Below the pieces are notes generated by a model that had not been told where the DNA came from, searched no databases, and saw only the letters and a list, made by a program, of their open reading frames with translations. Source: a bacterium (GTDB lineage Bacteria; Zhuqueibacterota; Zhuqueibacteria; Zhuqueibacterales; Zhuqueibacteraceae). From it: 64,000 bases of DNA. Shown in pieces: positions 37,313-45,758 of this stretch (position 1 is its first letter; the number at the start of each line of letters is the position of its first letter). The stretch spans positions 314,539-378,538 of the forward strand of contig JAKLJX010000004.1 of NCBI GenBank assembly GCA_023150945.1, in the 5' to 3' direction. A program made the translations under genes and the position numbers.

Positions 37313-40300
37313 ATGAGACGTCTAGGTATAGGGATGTTGTCTCTGTTACTAATGGCGGCAGCCGCCTTTTCCCAGGTGAAGATGACACCCAACTGGGAGA
37401 TCAAGGCCGATGCGGTCTCGTGGTTCAAGGCCGACAACAACACGCGCGGCTTGGCCTACAATCCGGCCACGGATCATGTGCTGGTCGTTGCCAGAACGGG
37501 CGCCCCGCGCGTCGTCATTCTCAATGCGGCCAATGGCGACAGCCTGGGCACGCTGGACCTGACCAATGTCGGCGGTGGCACGTTCCCCATCAATCTCATC
37601 GATGTGGATGAGAACGGTGTCATCTATGCCTGCAATCTCAGCGTCAGCAACACCGCCAATTTCAAGGTCTATCGCTGGCAGAACGAAGCCGCGCAACCCA
37701 CCGTGGCTTTCGATGCGTTGTTCCCCACCACGCCGCATCGCTATGGTGATGCCTTCGGTGTGGTCGGCACCGGCGCCAACACAGAAATCTATGCCGCGGG
37801 CGGCGGCAACACGCTGCATGCCGGCCTGCTCACCACGGCGGATGGCGTGACCTACGTGGTCAACGACACCATTCGTGTGGGCACCCGGGCGCGCTTGGGC
37901 ATCGATGCCACTGCGCCTGCCGGCAACATTTGGGGCAATGCCTACGGCGTGCGGCCGGCGCTGTTCGATCAAACCGGCATGCTGCTCGGCGGCGTTGCAG
38001 AAGCAGTTGCCGGCTTCCAGTCTTGCGGCATCAAGTATTTCAAGACCACGCCTGAGTTCATTGCCGTCAATCAAAACATTTCTGCCGGTCTGCCGAAATG
38101 GACCCGGTTGATCAATGTCACCAACGGCCCGGAGCGTGCGTTTGCCGTAGGTGAAACGGCGATGGTCGGCACCAATGCCAATCTCAACGGCACCGGCGCC
38201 TTCGGCTATGATCCCGTGCGCAATGCCTTGATCGTGCTGCTCTCCAACAACGTGATCGGTTCCTACAGCCTGGCGGAGGCCGTGACGCGCGTGCCCGTGA
38301 CGTTTCAGATCGACATGGGCATTCAGAAACAACTGGGCTTCTTCAAACCGGATTCCCAGATTGTCGTGCTGCGCGGCAATTTCATCAATGAAGCCAATCC
38401 CGGCCTGGAGGAATGGAAGGGCAACCGCATTGAAGCCTTTGCCAGCGCGGCCAACCCGGATGTCTACACCCTGACCGTCGGCTTTCCTGCCAGCGCGGCG
38501 GGTTCGGAATTCGAGTTCAAGTATGTCATCGAGAACTTGACCGCCCGCGGTGACAGCGCCACCCAGGGCGGCAGTTGGGAGAACGTCGACAACCGCAAGT
38601 TCACGCTGGCGGCCGGCGGCCAGGTGCTGGATAAGGTCTACTTCAACAACAAGACCTCGGTTTCGGCCAAGGTGAAGGTGACCTTCTGGGTGAATACCGC
38701 CACCGTGCCCGACACCATCACCAGCCGGGCCAACATTCAAATCCGCGGCAACGAAGCGCCGTTGACGTGGGACAATGCCACCGGCGGCAAGCTCAACTAT
38801 GTCTCCGGCGACTACTGGACCACGACGCTGGAGTTTGAATCCGGCACCGAGCTGCGCTTCAAGCTCTTTGCCGATTCCGAGAACGACGGCAACAGCGGCT
38901 GGGAAGCGAATCTCGGCACCGGCTCCACCAACCGGGAATGGAAGGTGGGGAACGCCGATGAGACCGTGCCGTTGCTGTTCTACAACACCGTCAATGGCCG
39001 CGATCAATTCTACACGCCCTTCACCGACGCCGACAAGATCGACGTGCTGTTACGCGTGAATGTGGCAGGCTATCAAGACTGGAATCCCGCCACCCGTGAA
39101 ATCGGCATTCGCGGCGGCGTCGCGCCGTTTGACTGGGGCACCAGCTTCAAACTCGCCCCGGAACAAGACACGCAGAATGCCGGCCAGTTGAACTATCCGG
39201 CCGCGAATTTCTGGAGCGGCGTGGCACAGTTCCCGAAAGCGGCCGCGGATGTGCCGTATCAATTCGTCGTGCTCGAGAAGGGCACCGACAATGTCGTCCT
39301 GTGGGAAAACCAGCTCGGTGGTTTCGGCGGCAACCGCCAATTGTTGCTGAACACCGCGACTCCGGACACCACGCTCTACTGGAAGTGGCTCGGTGATGTC
39401 CCGCCGCTGCCCACCAACAACAAGGATGCCATCACTGTGACCTTCCGCACCGACGTGACCAAGGCCATCCGGGAGCGCGGTTTTTCGCATGGCGATACGC
39501 TGGAAGCAGTGGCCGGCTACAACGCCACCGCCAATACGGTCGGCCGGGTGCGTCTGGCACGGCAGGGATTCACCAACATCTACCAGGGCCAGCTTGATCT
39601 GGTGAGCACGATCAACAAGGACCTGGACTACCAGTATTATGTCACCAAGAACGGCGTCGAGGTGCGCGAGAACTACTACGACTTCAATTTCACCGGCAGC
39701 CCGGCCTCACGTGCGGAACGCCGCCGCCTCAACGTGCCCGGTGCCACATTCCAAATCGATGACGTCGAAGCGAGCGAAGTCAACGCGCGCCGCCAGCCCA
39801 CCTTCCCGAATCAATCGCGGTTGGCGCGCAACGTGATGGTAACCTGGGAAGTCGATTTGCGCCCGGCGATCTATCAAGTCATGGCCGGCGATACGCTGTT
39901 CGACATTCAGGGCGATTTCAACATCACCAAGGCCACCAACATCCTGGCGGCGGGCGTGTGGATGAATGGTCCGGCAGTCGGCGGCTGGAGCAACACCGGC
40001 GGCGACTGGGGCCTGGGCCTGCAGAACAACCTCAACAAGAAGATGTATGACGACGGCACCAATGGCGACCGCGTCGCGGGCGACTCCATCTTCACGCGTA
40101 TGGTGTTGGCCTCGCCGGACAGCACCGGCATCGGTTCCAAGAGCCAGGTCGGCCAAGTGTACAAGTTCGGCATTCAGGGCGGTGATAACGAAGGCGGCAA
40201 GGGCGGCTTCGGCAACAACCATGTTGCCAACATCGATGACAGCGGCCCGACCTTCACCATCTATACCCAATTCGGCAGCATCAACCCCGCTTACTATGAT

Positions 40301-40639
40301 GCTTGGGACTTTGACAACCGCCGGCCGACGGCCGTCAAAGACCGGCCGGGCCAGGCGCCGCTCGCCTATGTGCTGGAACAGAACTATCCCAATCCGTTCA
40401 ATCCGGAAACCGAGATTCGCTACGGCATCCCGAAGAATACGCGGGTGACCCTTAGCATCTACAATCTCGCCGGCCAGCTCGTGGCGACGCTGTTTGACGG
40501 CGCGCAGGTGGCAGGCACGCATTCGGTGAGATGGAATGGGTTCGATCGCGACGGCCAGCGCGCCAGCTCCGGCATCTACCTCTACAAGCTGGAAACGCCG
40601 GACTTCGTGAAGACCAACAAGATGGTGCTCACCAAGTAG
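37313..40639 (+). CDS. Secreted multidomain protein: DUF4623-like propeller, carbohydrate-binding-like modules, type A sorting domain
   Basis: An 1108-residue exported protein with signal peptide 1-20. Residues ~25-325 (TRGLAYNPATDHVLVVARTG, PRVVILNAANGDSLGTLDL) resemble a DUF4623-type beta-propeller. Then come four to five beta-sandwich modules of ~100-150 residues, each opening with a strand like VTFQIDM / VTFWVNT / VLLRVNV / VTFRTDV / VTWEVDL and containing 'IRGN-PLTWD' or 'DDGTNGDRVAGDSIF' segments, as in CBM20/SusE-like starch-binding domains. The C-terminal ~90 residues are a classic sorting domain (LEQNYPNPFNPETEIRYGI ... SGIYLYKLETPDFVKTNKMVLTK). Carbohydrate binding is inference. GCGGAGG precedes the ATG. 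It is the last gene of the unit and is followed by a terminator. Confidence 0.87.
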   Translation: MRRLGIGMLSLLLMAAAAFSQVKMTPNWEIKADAVSWFKADNNTRGLAYNPATDHVLVVARTGAPRVVILNAANGDSLGTLDLTNVGGGTFPINLIDVDENGVIYACNLSVSNTANFKVYRWQNEAAQPTVAFDALFPTTPHRYGDAFGVVGTGANTEIYAAGGGNTLHAGLLTTADGVTYVVNDTIRVGTRARLGIDATAPAGNIWGNAYGVRPALFDQTGMLLGGVAEAVAGFQSCGIKYFKTTPEFIAVNQNISAGLPKWTRLINVTNGPERAFAVGETAMVGTNANLNGTGAFGYDPVRNALIVLLSNNVIGSYSLAEAVTRVPVTFQIDMGIQKQLGFFKPDSQIVVLRGNFINEANPGLEEWKGNRIEAFASAANPDVYTLTVGFPASAAGSEFEFKYVIENLTARGDSATQGGSWENVDNRKFTLAAGGQVLDKVYFNNKTSVSAKVKVTFWVNTATVPDTITSRANIQIRGNEAPLTWDNATGGKLNYVSGDYWTTTLEFESGTELRFKLFADSENDGNSGWEANLGTGSTNREWKVGNADETVPLLFYNTVNGRDQFYTPFTDADKIDVLLRVNVAGYQDWNPATREIGIRGGVAPFDWGTSFKLAPEQDTQNAGQLNYPAANFWSGVAQFPKAAADVPYQFVVLEKGTDNVVLWENQLGGFGGNRQLLLNTATPDTTLYWKWLGDVPPLPTNNKDAITVTFRTDVTKAIRERGFSHGDTLEAVAGYNATANTVGRVRLARQGFTNIYQGQLDLVSTINKDLDYQYYVTKNGVEVRENYYDFNFTGSPASRAERRRLNVPGATFQIDDVEASEVNARRQPTFPNQSRLARNVMVTWEVDLRPAIYQVMAGDTLFDIQGDFNITKATNILAAGVWMNGPAVGGWSNTGGDWGLGLQNNLNKKMYDDGTNGDRVAGDSIFTRMVLASPDSTGIGSKSQVGQVYKFGIQGGDNEGGKGGFGNNHVANIDDSGPTFTIYTQFGSINPAYYDAWDFDNRRPTAVKDRPGQAPLAYVLEQNYPNPFNPETEIRYGIPKNTRVTLSIYNLAGQLVATLFDGAQVAGTHSVRWNGFDRDGQRASSGIYLYKLETPDFVKTNKMVLTK

Positions 40640-40664
40640 CCTCAGGTGCAGCAGAGCTGTAACC

Positions 40665-40708
40665 AAAAATCCCGCGCCACCCTTTGCGGTGGCTGCGGGA
40701 TTTTTTTT
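40665..40708 (+). terminator. Strong rho-independent terminator of the TonB-receptor operon
   Basis: AAAAATCCCGC(G)CCACC and GGTGG(CT)GCGGGATTTTTTTT form a long stem-loop followed by eight T residues, 26 bp after the last stop. The A-run before the stem can also serve the convergent DMT gene on the minus strand. Confidence 0.92.
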
Positions 40709-40763
40709 GCGGGTGGAAAGATCGGGTTGTGGCGCTGCCCGGCCGGGTTCAAACAGCGCGCCT

Positions 40764-41768
40764 TTAGCTGGATTCCGGTTTTGGCGCCACGGCCGGGAGC
40801 GGCCACGGATCCATTGCGTTTGATGATGAAACCGCTCTGGTTTTGCTGGCAATGGGCAAGCTGCTGTTGCGCCTCTCGCGATTTTGTCCCAGCACCAGAT
40901 AAACCGAGATAACGATCACGATCGTCGCTGCGAAGGTCTGCATGGACACCGGCTCGCCCGCCAGCGCCCAGCCGAGAAACACCGCGATTACCGGATTGAC
41001 GTAAGTGTGCGTTGCCACCCGCGTTGCCGAAGTGATGCGCAGCAGCCAAACATAGGCAGTGAAGGCAACGACTGAGCCGAAGACGACGAGATACACCCAG
41101 CTCAGGAGAGGCAGCAGGGAAAGCGCCGCGATTTGCAGCCGGCTGCCTTCACCCATGAGCAGGCCGGTGAGGATGAGCAGGAATCCGCCCACCATGAGTT
41201 GTAGCCCGGCCACCAGCGCCGGCGTGCTGGGGAGTTTGGCCACCCGGGAATAGACCGCACCGATCGACCAGGACAGTGTGCCGACGAGAATGGCGAATGC
41301 GCCGCCGAAATCCAAGTGCGCCGTGCTGAATTGTTGTCCGGGCGCCAATAGCAAGCCGAGGCCGGAGAGGCCGCAAGCCATCCCGATGATCGTGCGAAGG
41401 CTCGCTTTGTCTTCGCGCACGAGAAACGCCTCGATCAACGCGATCCACAACGGCTCGGAAGCCACCAGCAACGCCGCGGACCCGGAGGCGATTCGCTGCT
41501 GTCCCCACGCCAGCAAACCGTGACCCACCAGAAAGAACAAGATTGCGATCGTCAGGAGGGGCAGGAGGTTTTCTCTTTTGACTCTTCCTGCTCCGCGCGC
41601 ACGGCTCCACAGGTAAAGGATGAAGCCGGCGGCCAGCGAGCGCGTTCCCATCATCAGGAAGGGAGGGAGGGCGGTCAGCGCATACTTGATCGCCAAGTAG
41701 GTCGAACCCCAAATGAAGTAGATGGCGGCAAAGGCGGCAAACAGTTTGAACTGGGTGTGCTGGTTCAT
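40764..41768 (-). CDS. DMT-family (EamA) inner-membrane exporter, second copy
   Basis: A 334-residue ten-helix transporter, paralogue of 5616-6617: AAIYFIWGSTYLAIKYALTALPPF against AAVYLLWGSTYLAMRFAVATLPPF, and SWSIGAVYSR and NPVIAVFLGWALAGEP in the second repeat. The substrate is unknown. ATG at 41768 is favoured over a GTG at 41810. It is 108 bp downstream of an Lrp/AsnC regulator on the same strand, a pairing common for amino-acid exporters, so amino-acid efflux is a sensible guess. Confidence 0.9.
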   Translation of the reverse strand: MNQHTQFKLFAAFAAIYFIWGSTYLAIKYALTALPPFLMMGTRSLAAGFILYLWSRARGAGRVKRENLLPLLTIAILFFLVGHGLLAWGQQRIASGSAALLVASEPLWIALIEAFLVREDKASLRTIIGMACGLSGLGLLLAPGQQFSTAHLDFGGAFAILVGTLSWSIGAVYSRVAKLPSTPALVAGLQLMVGGFLLILTGLLMGEGSRLQIAALSLLPLLSWVYLVVFGSVVAFTAYVWLLRITSATRVATHTYVNPVIAVFLGWALAGEPVSMQTFAATIVIVISVYLVLGQNRERRNSSLPIASKTRAVSSSNAMDPWPLPAVAPKPESS

Positions 41769-41876
41769 AGTGGTTGCAAGAAGTCCCTTGCGGTTTGGTG
41801 ATTGGAGCACAGCAAAACTGGCCGGGCAGATCGAGAGGGCTTCGGCGGACGCGCTATTGGAAAAGCGGACAAACCT

Positions 41877-42341
41877 TTACCCGTTTGTTTCGGGAAGAGG
41901 AAGCGTGCGGCACTCCTTGACCGTTTCCAATACGATGGTGGTGCGTGTGGAGCGCACGGACTTGATTCGGCCCAATTTTTCCCGCATGAATTCCATTAAA
42001 TGCCGGGTGTCCTGCACCCGCACTTTGAGGAGATAGCAGTCTTCGCCGGCGACATTGTGAATCTCCTGCACCTCGGCCAGTTTGGCAATTTGCCGGGTGG
42101 TCGTGCTTCCGCCGAGGCTCTCCTCGGTCTTGACAAAAATAAAGGCGGTCAGACCGAACCCAAGTGCCGCGGCATCGAGGCGCACTTCGTAGCCAGCGAT
42201 GACACCGCGCTCGTCCAGTTTGCGGATGCGCTCCAGCACGGCGGAGGGGGCCAGCGCGACTTGGCGCGCGATTTCAGCATTCGGAATTCGTGCGTTTTTC
42301 TGAAGAATGTTCAGAATTTTCGCATCAAGTTCGTCGATCAT
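41877..42341 (-). CDS. Lrp/AsnC-family transcriptional regulator
   Basis: A 154-residue regulator. Residues ~1-60 are the winged HTH (LDAKILNILQKNARIPNAEIARQVALAPSAVLERIRKLDERGVI) and ~65-145 the RAM/ACT-like ligand domain (AFIFVKTE...VQEIHNVAGEDCYLLKVRVQDTRHLMEFM). Such proteins sense amino acids as octamers. GGAAAAG precedes the ATG. It is the likely regulator of the downstream exporter gene. Confidence 0.92.
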   Translation of the reverse strand: MIDELDAKILNILQKNARIPNAEIARQVALAPSAVLERIRKLDERGVIAGYEVRLDAAALGFGLTAFIFVKTEESLGGSTTTRQIAKLAEVQEIHNVAGEDCYLLKVRVQDTRHLMEFMREKLGRIKSVRSTRTTIVLETVKECRTLPLPETNG

Positions 42342-42518
42342 TCTGCTTTTCCAGTTTTGGGCAGAATATACGCCGGTGGGGAAAAATTTGTTTCACGGCC
42401 GGGCTGTGCCGGGTGGCGGGGCCAACTGGAGGTTCTCGAGGAGGGAATTCATTGCAGGCCTTGGCGCGACCACGCGGACCAGCCTGAAACCGTCTGATAG
42501 ATCTCGTGCAGGCTGTCA
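42342..42518. other. Upstream region of the Lrp gene
   Basis: It carries the promoter side of the regulator gene (an AT-rich TATATT-like segment near 42367). No gene is seen. It runs directly into the repeat element at 42519. Confidence 0.35.
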
Positions 42519-42819
42519 CCCTCAGTGCAAAAAGCAAAACGTCTCATGCGCAGGCGCAAAGCCGCAAAGGTTCGGCAAAGAAGAACTTTGCGCATTCTTT
42601 GCGTCTTGGCGGCTTTGCGTGAGGCTTTGCTTTTCGGTTTCGGCTTGTGCGGGTTGTTGATTGCCAAATTGCTGGGAGCTGTGGTTGAGTCTTCACAAGG
42701 TCCTTACAGGATGACAGAGGGCTCTGGTTGAGTCTTCACAAGTTCCTTACTGGATGACAGCGGACATTACCGCCCGGGCGGTGAACTGCCGTATCATCAG
42801 ATTCTAACCCCAGGCAGTT
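42519..42819 (-). repeat. Interspersed repeat R1, abutting the stop of FG-GAP gene A
   Basis: A composite ~300-bp element shared with 45759-46016 and 51600-51815. It has a long CGCAAAGC/GCTTTGCG hairpin region, then a conserved block ending CTGGGAGCTGTGGTTGAG, then two 43-bp copies of CTTCACAAG-TCCTTAC-GGATGACAG, then the palindrome ACCGCCCGGGCGGT, and CCCCAGGCAGTTC up to the stop codon. It lies 3' of the minus-strand gene. No reading frame in it looks like a real protein. Confidence 0.8.
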
Positions 42820-44673
42820 CTACCTCTGCCGCATCAGCAGCAGCTTTTTGGTGAGAGAAATACTGGTCACTGCAGAAGCTGCTTCCAAGCGATAGAAATA
42901 GACTCCGCTGGGCAGGGGCTGGCCGCGGTTGTCCCGGCCGTTCCAACGGAATTGATGCACGCCGGCAGGCTTCATCATTGCCCAGGTTTTGACTTCCGCT
43001 CCCAGGATATCGAAGAGGCGAATCTGCACCTGCGCGGCTTGGGGCAGCGCAAAGCGGATTTCAGTGAATGCGCCAGCAGCCTTGGCGGTGAGAACAAAGG
43101 GATTGGGATAGTTTTGTTCGAGCGCAAACATTTCGGGCTGCGCGCCGGACTGTTTTTTGTCTTCAACTCGCACCGAAGGCTCATCCGGCGGCTCGAAGCC
43201 GTATTGCGAAGTGTGCCAGCGGTCATGGCCGTACATCGGCCAGGGGAAGCGCTCTTTGACATAAGGCACGCCGGGGATTTGCCAAACGGTGAGCCAAGTC
43301 TCTTTTGTTAGTGAGTCAGGACGGCCACTTGATACTGCTGCGATTTCTGTAGTGCCATCGCAATCCAAATCACCCAGTGCGACGGTATTGAAGCCAACAT
43401 TTTGCCGCAAATACAAAGGCGAAAACGACTGTCTGGTCGCATCGTGATTAAGAATGGAAATCCGGCCTCTCAAAACACTGCCGGCAAAAACCTGCTCATT
43501 ATTGCTTAAGGCAATCTCCAAAAGTCCATCCCCATCGATGTCACCAATCGCGGAGCTGCAAAAAGTGCTGGGGCCTCTCGTGGTTGCGTCAACTTCACTC
43601 AAGATCACAGGCCAGCCTGAAACAAAAGTACCGTCGCCCTTCCACGCTGCCATATGATCATAATTGGTGACGGCTATGAAATCCGGAAAACTGTCTTGGT
43701 CGATATCTGCCATTGCAGGACGTGAATAGTAGCCGGCAACAGGTACTCCGCCAACCGAAAAATGTGGCCAACCGGGCATCATCGTGCCATCGTAACGGTG
43801 GAGCGCAGCATAACCGAACAGATCGGGAGGAACAAACTTGAAAGTTACCACTGCGACCTCCAGCGTACCATTCAGATCAACATCAGCCAGCGCGGCATCG
43901 CTGCCGGCTGCGAAGGTATAGTTCTGCGGCAGCGTGATCGGCCAGCCTGGCAGCGGCTCGCCATTGGGCCGCCAAACATACAACCGGCCGAGATAATCCT
44001 CGAAGCGATCCGCCGCATATTGCCCCGGCATGACAATCTCGGGTTCGCCATCGGCATCGATGTCCGCAATCGACGCCTTTGCAATTGGGTAAAAAGGCGC
44101 AATGTCTCGCGGCCAGCCGCTGGCGACGGTGCCGTCATGATGAAAGACATAGACGCTGGTGTTGAAGTTGCCAACGATTTCCAGGTCGCCATCGTTGTCC
44201 AGATCATAAAGCGTGAGTGGTTCGAAGCCATCCCGCAATGCCACCGGGAAATTGGGAAGAAGGTTGCCGTCATGAGTCCAGGCATACAGGAAACTTTCAT
44301 GGGTATGCGCAGAATCAACGTCATACGAATAGTCAACCGTTACAACTTCCAAGTTGCCATCATGATCCAAATCGCCAATGACCACAGGTTCTCTGGTTTC
44401 ATGCGTTGTGGTTTGCGGCCAGCCGGGCAGGAGACTGCCGTCGCTTCGAAACGCGTAGACCCTGCGGCCGCTCGACACCAGAATCTCCAACTTGCCGTCG
44501 CGGTTGAGATCCGCCAGATTCGGGCCGGCACGAGGCGAGGTGTATTTTCCTGATTCGAGCAGAATCGGAAAACCCTCGCTTAACACAGGGACCGGCTGTG
44601 AGAACAGTCCCACCGGGCCGAAAAGCAACAATGAAATGAGCGGCCAGCGCTGCAGCCAGCGGGATGATGACAT
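42820..44673 (-). CDS. Secreted FG-GAP/VCBS beta-propeller protein with type A sorting domain (cassette A)
   Basis: A 617-residue exported protein. Signal peptide ~1-27. About seven to eight repeats carry a calcium-type loop: DLNRDGKLEILV, DLDHDGNLEVVT, DLDNDGDLEIVG, DIDADGEPEIVM, DVDLNGTLEVAV, DIDQDSFPDFIA, DIDGDGLLEIAL, DLDCDGTTEIAA, alternating with 'DGTxxxGWP' turns. This is a FG-GAP/integrin-alpha-like propeller. The last ~100 residues (LEQNYPNPF ... SGVYFYRLEA...KKLLLMRQR) are the sorting domain. No enzyme motif is present; binding or adhesion is the family norm. GGGAG precedes the ATG. Its first half is nearly identical to cassette B, while the second half differs. Confidence 0.88.
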   Translation of the reverse strand: MSSSRWLQRWPLISLLLFGPVGLFSQPVPVLSEGFPILLESGKYTSPRAGPNLADLNRDGKLEILVSSGRRVYAFRSDGSLLPGWPQTTTHETREPVVIGDLDHDGNLEVVTVDYSYDVDSAHTHESFLYAWTHDGNLLPNFPVALRDGFEPLTLYDLDNDGDLEIVGNFNTSVYVFHHDGTVASGWPRDIAPFYPIAKASIADIDADGEPEIVMPGQYAADRFEDYLGRLYVWRPNGEPLPGWPITLPQNYTFAAGSDAALADVDLNGTLEVAVVTFKFVPPDLFGYAALHRYDGTMMPGWPHFSVGGVPVAGYYSRPAMADIDQDSFPDFIAVTNYDHMAAWKGDGTFVSGWPVILSEVDATTRGPSTFCSSAIGDIDGDGLLEIALSNNEQVFAGSVLRGRISILNHDATRQSFSPLYLRQNVGFNTVALGDLDCDGTTEIAAVSSGRPDSLTKETWLTVWQIPGVPYVKERFPWPMYGHDRWHTSQYGFEPPDEPSVRVEDKKQSGAQPEMFALEQNYPNPFVLTAKAAGAFTEIRFALPQAAQVQIRLFDILGAEVKTWAMMKPAGVHQFRWNGRDNRGQPLPSGVYFYRLEAASAVTSISLTKKLLLMRQR

Positions 44674-44759
44674 GGAACTTCTCCCGTCGCGAAGATTGAA
44701 GGCGGTGATCCCAAAAGCCGGAATCACCGCCGGAATGAGAAACAGACAGTACCTCAGGC

Positions 44760-45125
44760 TCAGTAAGGAACCATGATGATGTCATCGGTATGAGTGGCGC
44801 TGCCTTGGATATGGTAGGCTGAGACGGATCCCGTCCAGTGACCGTCATCTGCATGAACGGAATAAGTGCCGGTGGGAAAGTCTGAATCAGATCCTTCGAT
44901 AATGTAGTTTCCCCTCGTATCCCAAACATAGCCAGGATTGCCGATTGGCGCACCTCCAAGCCAAGCTTGAACTTCTGTGTATTGTTCCGCCGGTTCGCCA
45001 TTCATGAGAATCGCCTTGCCATAGAACTGCGTGCTGCTCGGCGTGCGCGCTTCCAACTTCAACGCGGCAAGCCCCACCAAAAGGAGGGCAAGCGCCGCTG
45101 CGAAGAAAACAATCAGACGTTTCAT
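44760..45125 (-). CDS. Small secreted beta-domain protein (cassette A)
   Basis: A 121-residue protein with a signal peptide (RLIVFFAAALALLLVGLAALKLEA) and one ~85-residue domain: TQFYGKAILMNGEPAEQYTEVQAWLGG...YIIEGSDSDFPTGTYSVHADDGHWTGS...HTDDIIMVPY. The pattern resembles a carboxypeptidase-regulatory/Ig-like sandwich ('GK...NG.PA....V.AW'). It has no sorting domain and no catalytic motif. AAGGAAA precedes the ATG. It is 86 bp before the FG-GAP gene and follows the structured leader; paralogues occupy the same place in cassettes B and C. I do not know a named family for it. Confidence 0.8.
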   Translation of the reverse strand: MKRLIVFFAAALALLLVGLAALKLEARTPSSTQFYGKAILMNGEPAEQYTEVQAWLGGAPIGNPGYVWDTRGNYIIEGSDSDFPTGTYSVHADDGHWTGSVSAYHIQGSATHTDDIIMVPY

Positions 45126-45126
45126 C

Positions 45127-45375
45127 GGTAATTTCCTTTCTTGAGAAAGCATTCACGTATGGCCTGGCAGCCGCAAAGAAACCCTTGCTTCTCAAGAGGC
45201 CAATGAGTATCATCGGGTGCTTTTTGGTTGAGAAGCTTTGGTGGTCTCTCAGCAGGCTGCCAAAGCTTTTCTTTTTTTGGAGAGCAAGAAAAAGCCGGGT
45301 GGGAGGAAGCTCAGCAAAACGTGCAGCGGCCATGAAAGCGGTGTTTCTTCATGGCAGGGATCGCCTAAAATGGCA
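45127..45375 (-). ncRNA. Structured 5' leader, copy A (candidate cis-regulatory RNA)
   Basis: On the minus-strand transcript, GGCAGCC (45261-45255) pairs with GGCTGCC (45171-45165); inside it GCTTCTCAA (45236-45228) pairs with TTGAGAAGC (45195-45187), capped by a small CGATGA-TAC-TCATTG hairpin. TTGAGAAGC can instead pair with GCTTTCTCAA (45150-45141), which lies just before the ribosome site. GCTTTGG/CCAAAGC (45266-45260 with 45241-45235) is another exclusive helix. GCCATGAA...TTCATGGC near 45329-45356 forms a separate stem. Copies B and C keep all these arms. It matches no riboswitch class I can recognise. Confidence 0.6.
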
Positions 45376-45485
45376 TTTGATCTCTTTGGGCAGAGTGAGA
45401 GGGGAAAGCGCGGCGGAGGAGAGCGGTGTGTTGCCAGGCGCGAGAGGTCGACTCCCCATTCCCACCATGCCGTTGAACCGGCGGC

Positions 45486-45516
45486 AGAATAAGAAAAAGA
45501 AAAAACTCTTTGTCAA
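45486..45516 (-). promoter_or_regulatory. Candidate promoter of cassette A
   Basis: On the minus strand TTGACA (45516-45511) is followed, after a long 19-bp spacer, by TATTCT (45491-45486). Cassette B has the same boxes with a 15-bp spacer, and cassette C also has a TTGACA in the corresponding place. The leader would be ~350 nt. The spacer lengths are not ideal, so the -10 may be another nearby sequence. Confidence 0.35.
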
Positions 45517-45624
45517 GCAGCATTTTCAGGCTTTTCTTTGCAAGCGGCAGGAGAGAAACCGGGGATTGGTGCTGTCATTTTGCCAGGCAGCCTGCGAATG
45601 TTCTGGGAGGTGCGCATGAGGCTG

Positions 45625-45732
45625 CACAAGGTCTCTGCGGGATGACGGCGCTGTGCCTGGGTCTTCACAAGGTCCCTACGGGATGACGGCGCTGTGCCTG
45701 GGTCTTCACAAGGTCTCTGCGGGATGACGGCG
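45625..45732. repeat. 41-bp tandem repeat, 2.6 copies
   Basis: Units start at 45625, 45666 and 45707 with CACAAGGTC and continue CTGCGGGATGACGGCGC (one or two bases vary). They are expanded copies of the same CTTCACAAG...GGGATGAC unit found in R1, R2 and R4. No spacers are present, so this is not a CRISPR. Confidence 0.85.
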
Positions 45733-45758
45733 TTTGCCGGGTCTCGCGTGGGTTGTTC

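Noticed and set aside
45127-45375. c-di-GMP-I or TPP riboswitch in the cassette leaders
   Set aside because: Isolated strings such as CTGAGAG or GCAAAG recall these classes, but the conserved core motifs and helix order are missing.
45625-45732. CRISPR array
   Set aside because: Units are contiguous without unique spacers, and there are no cas genes.
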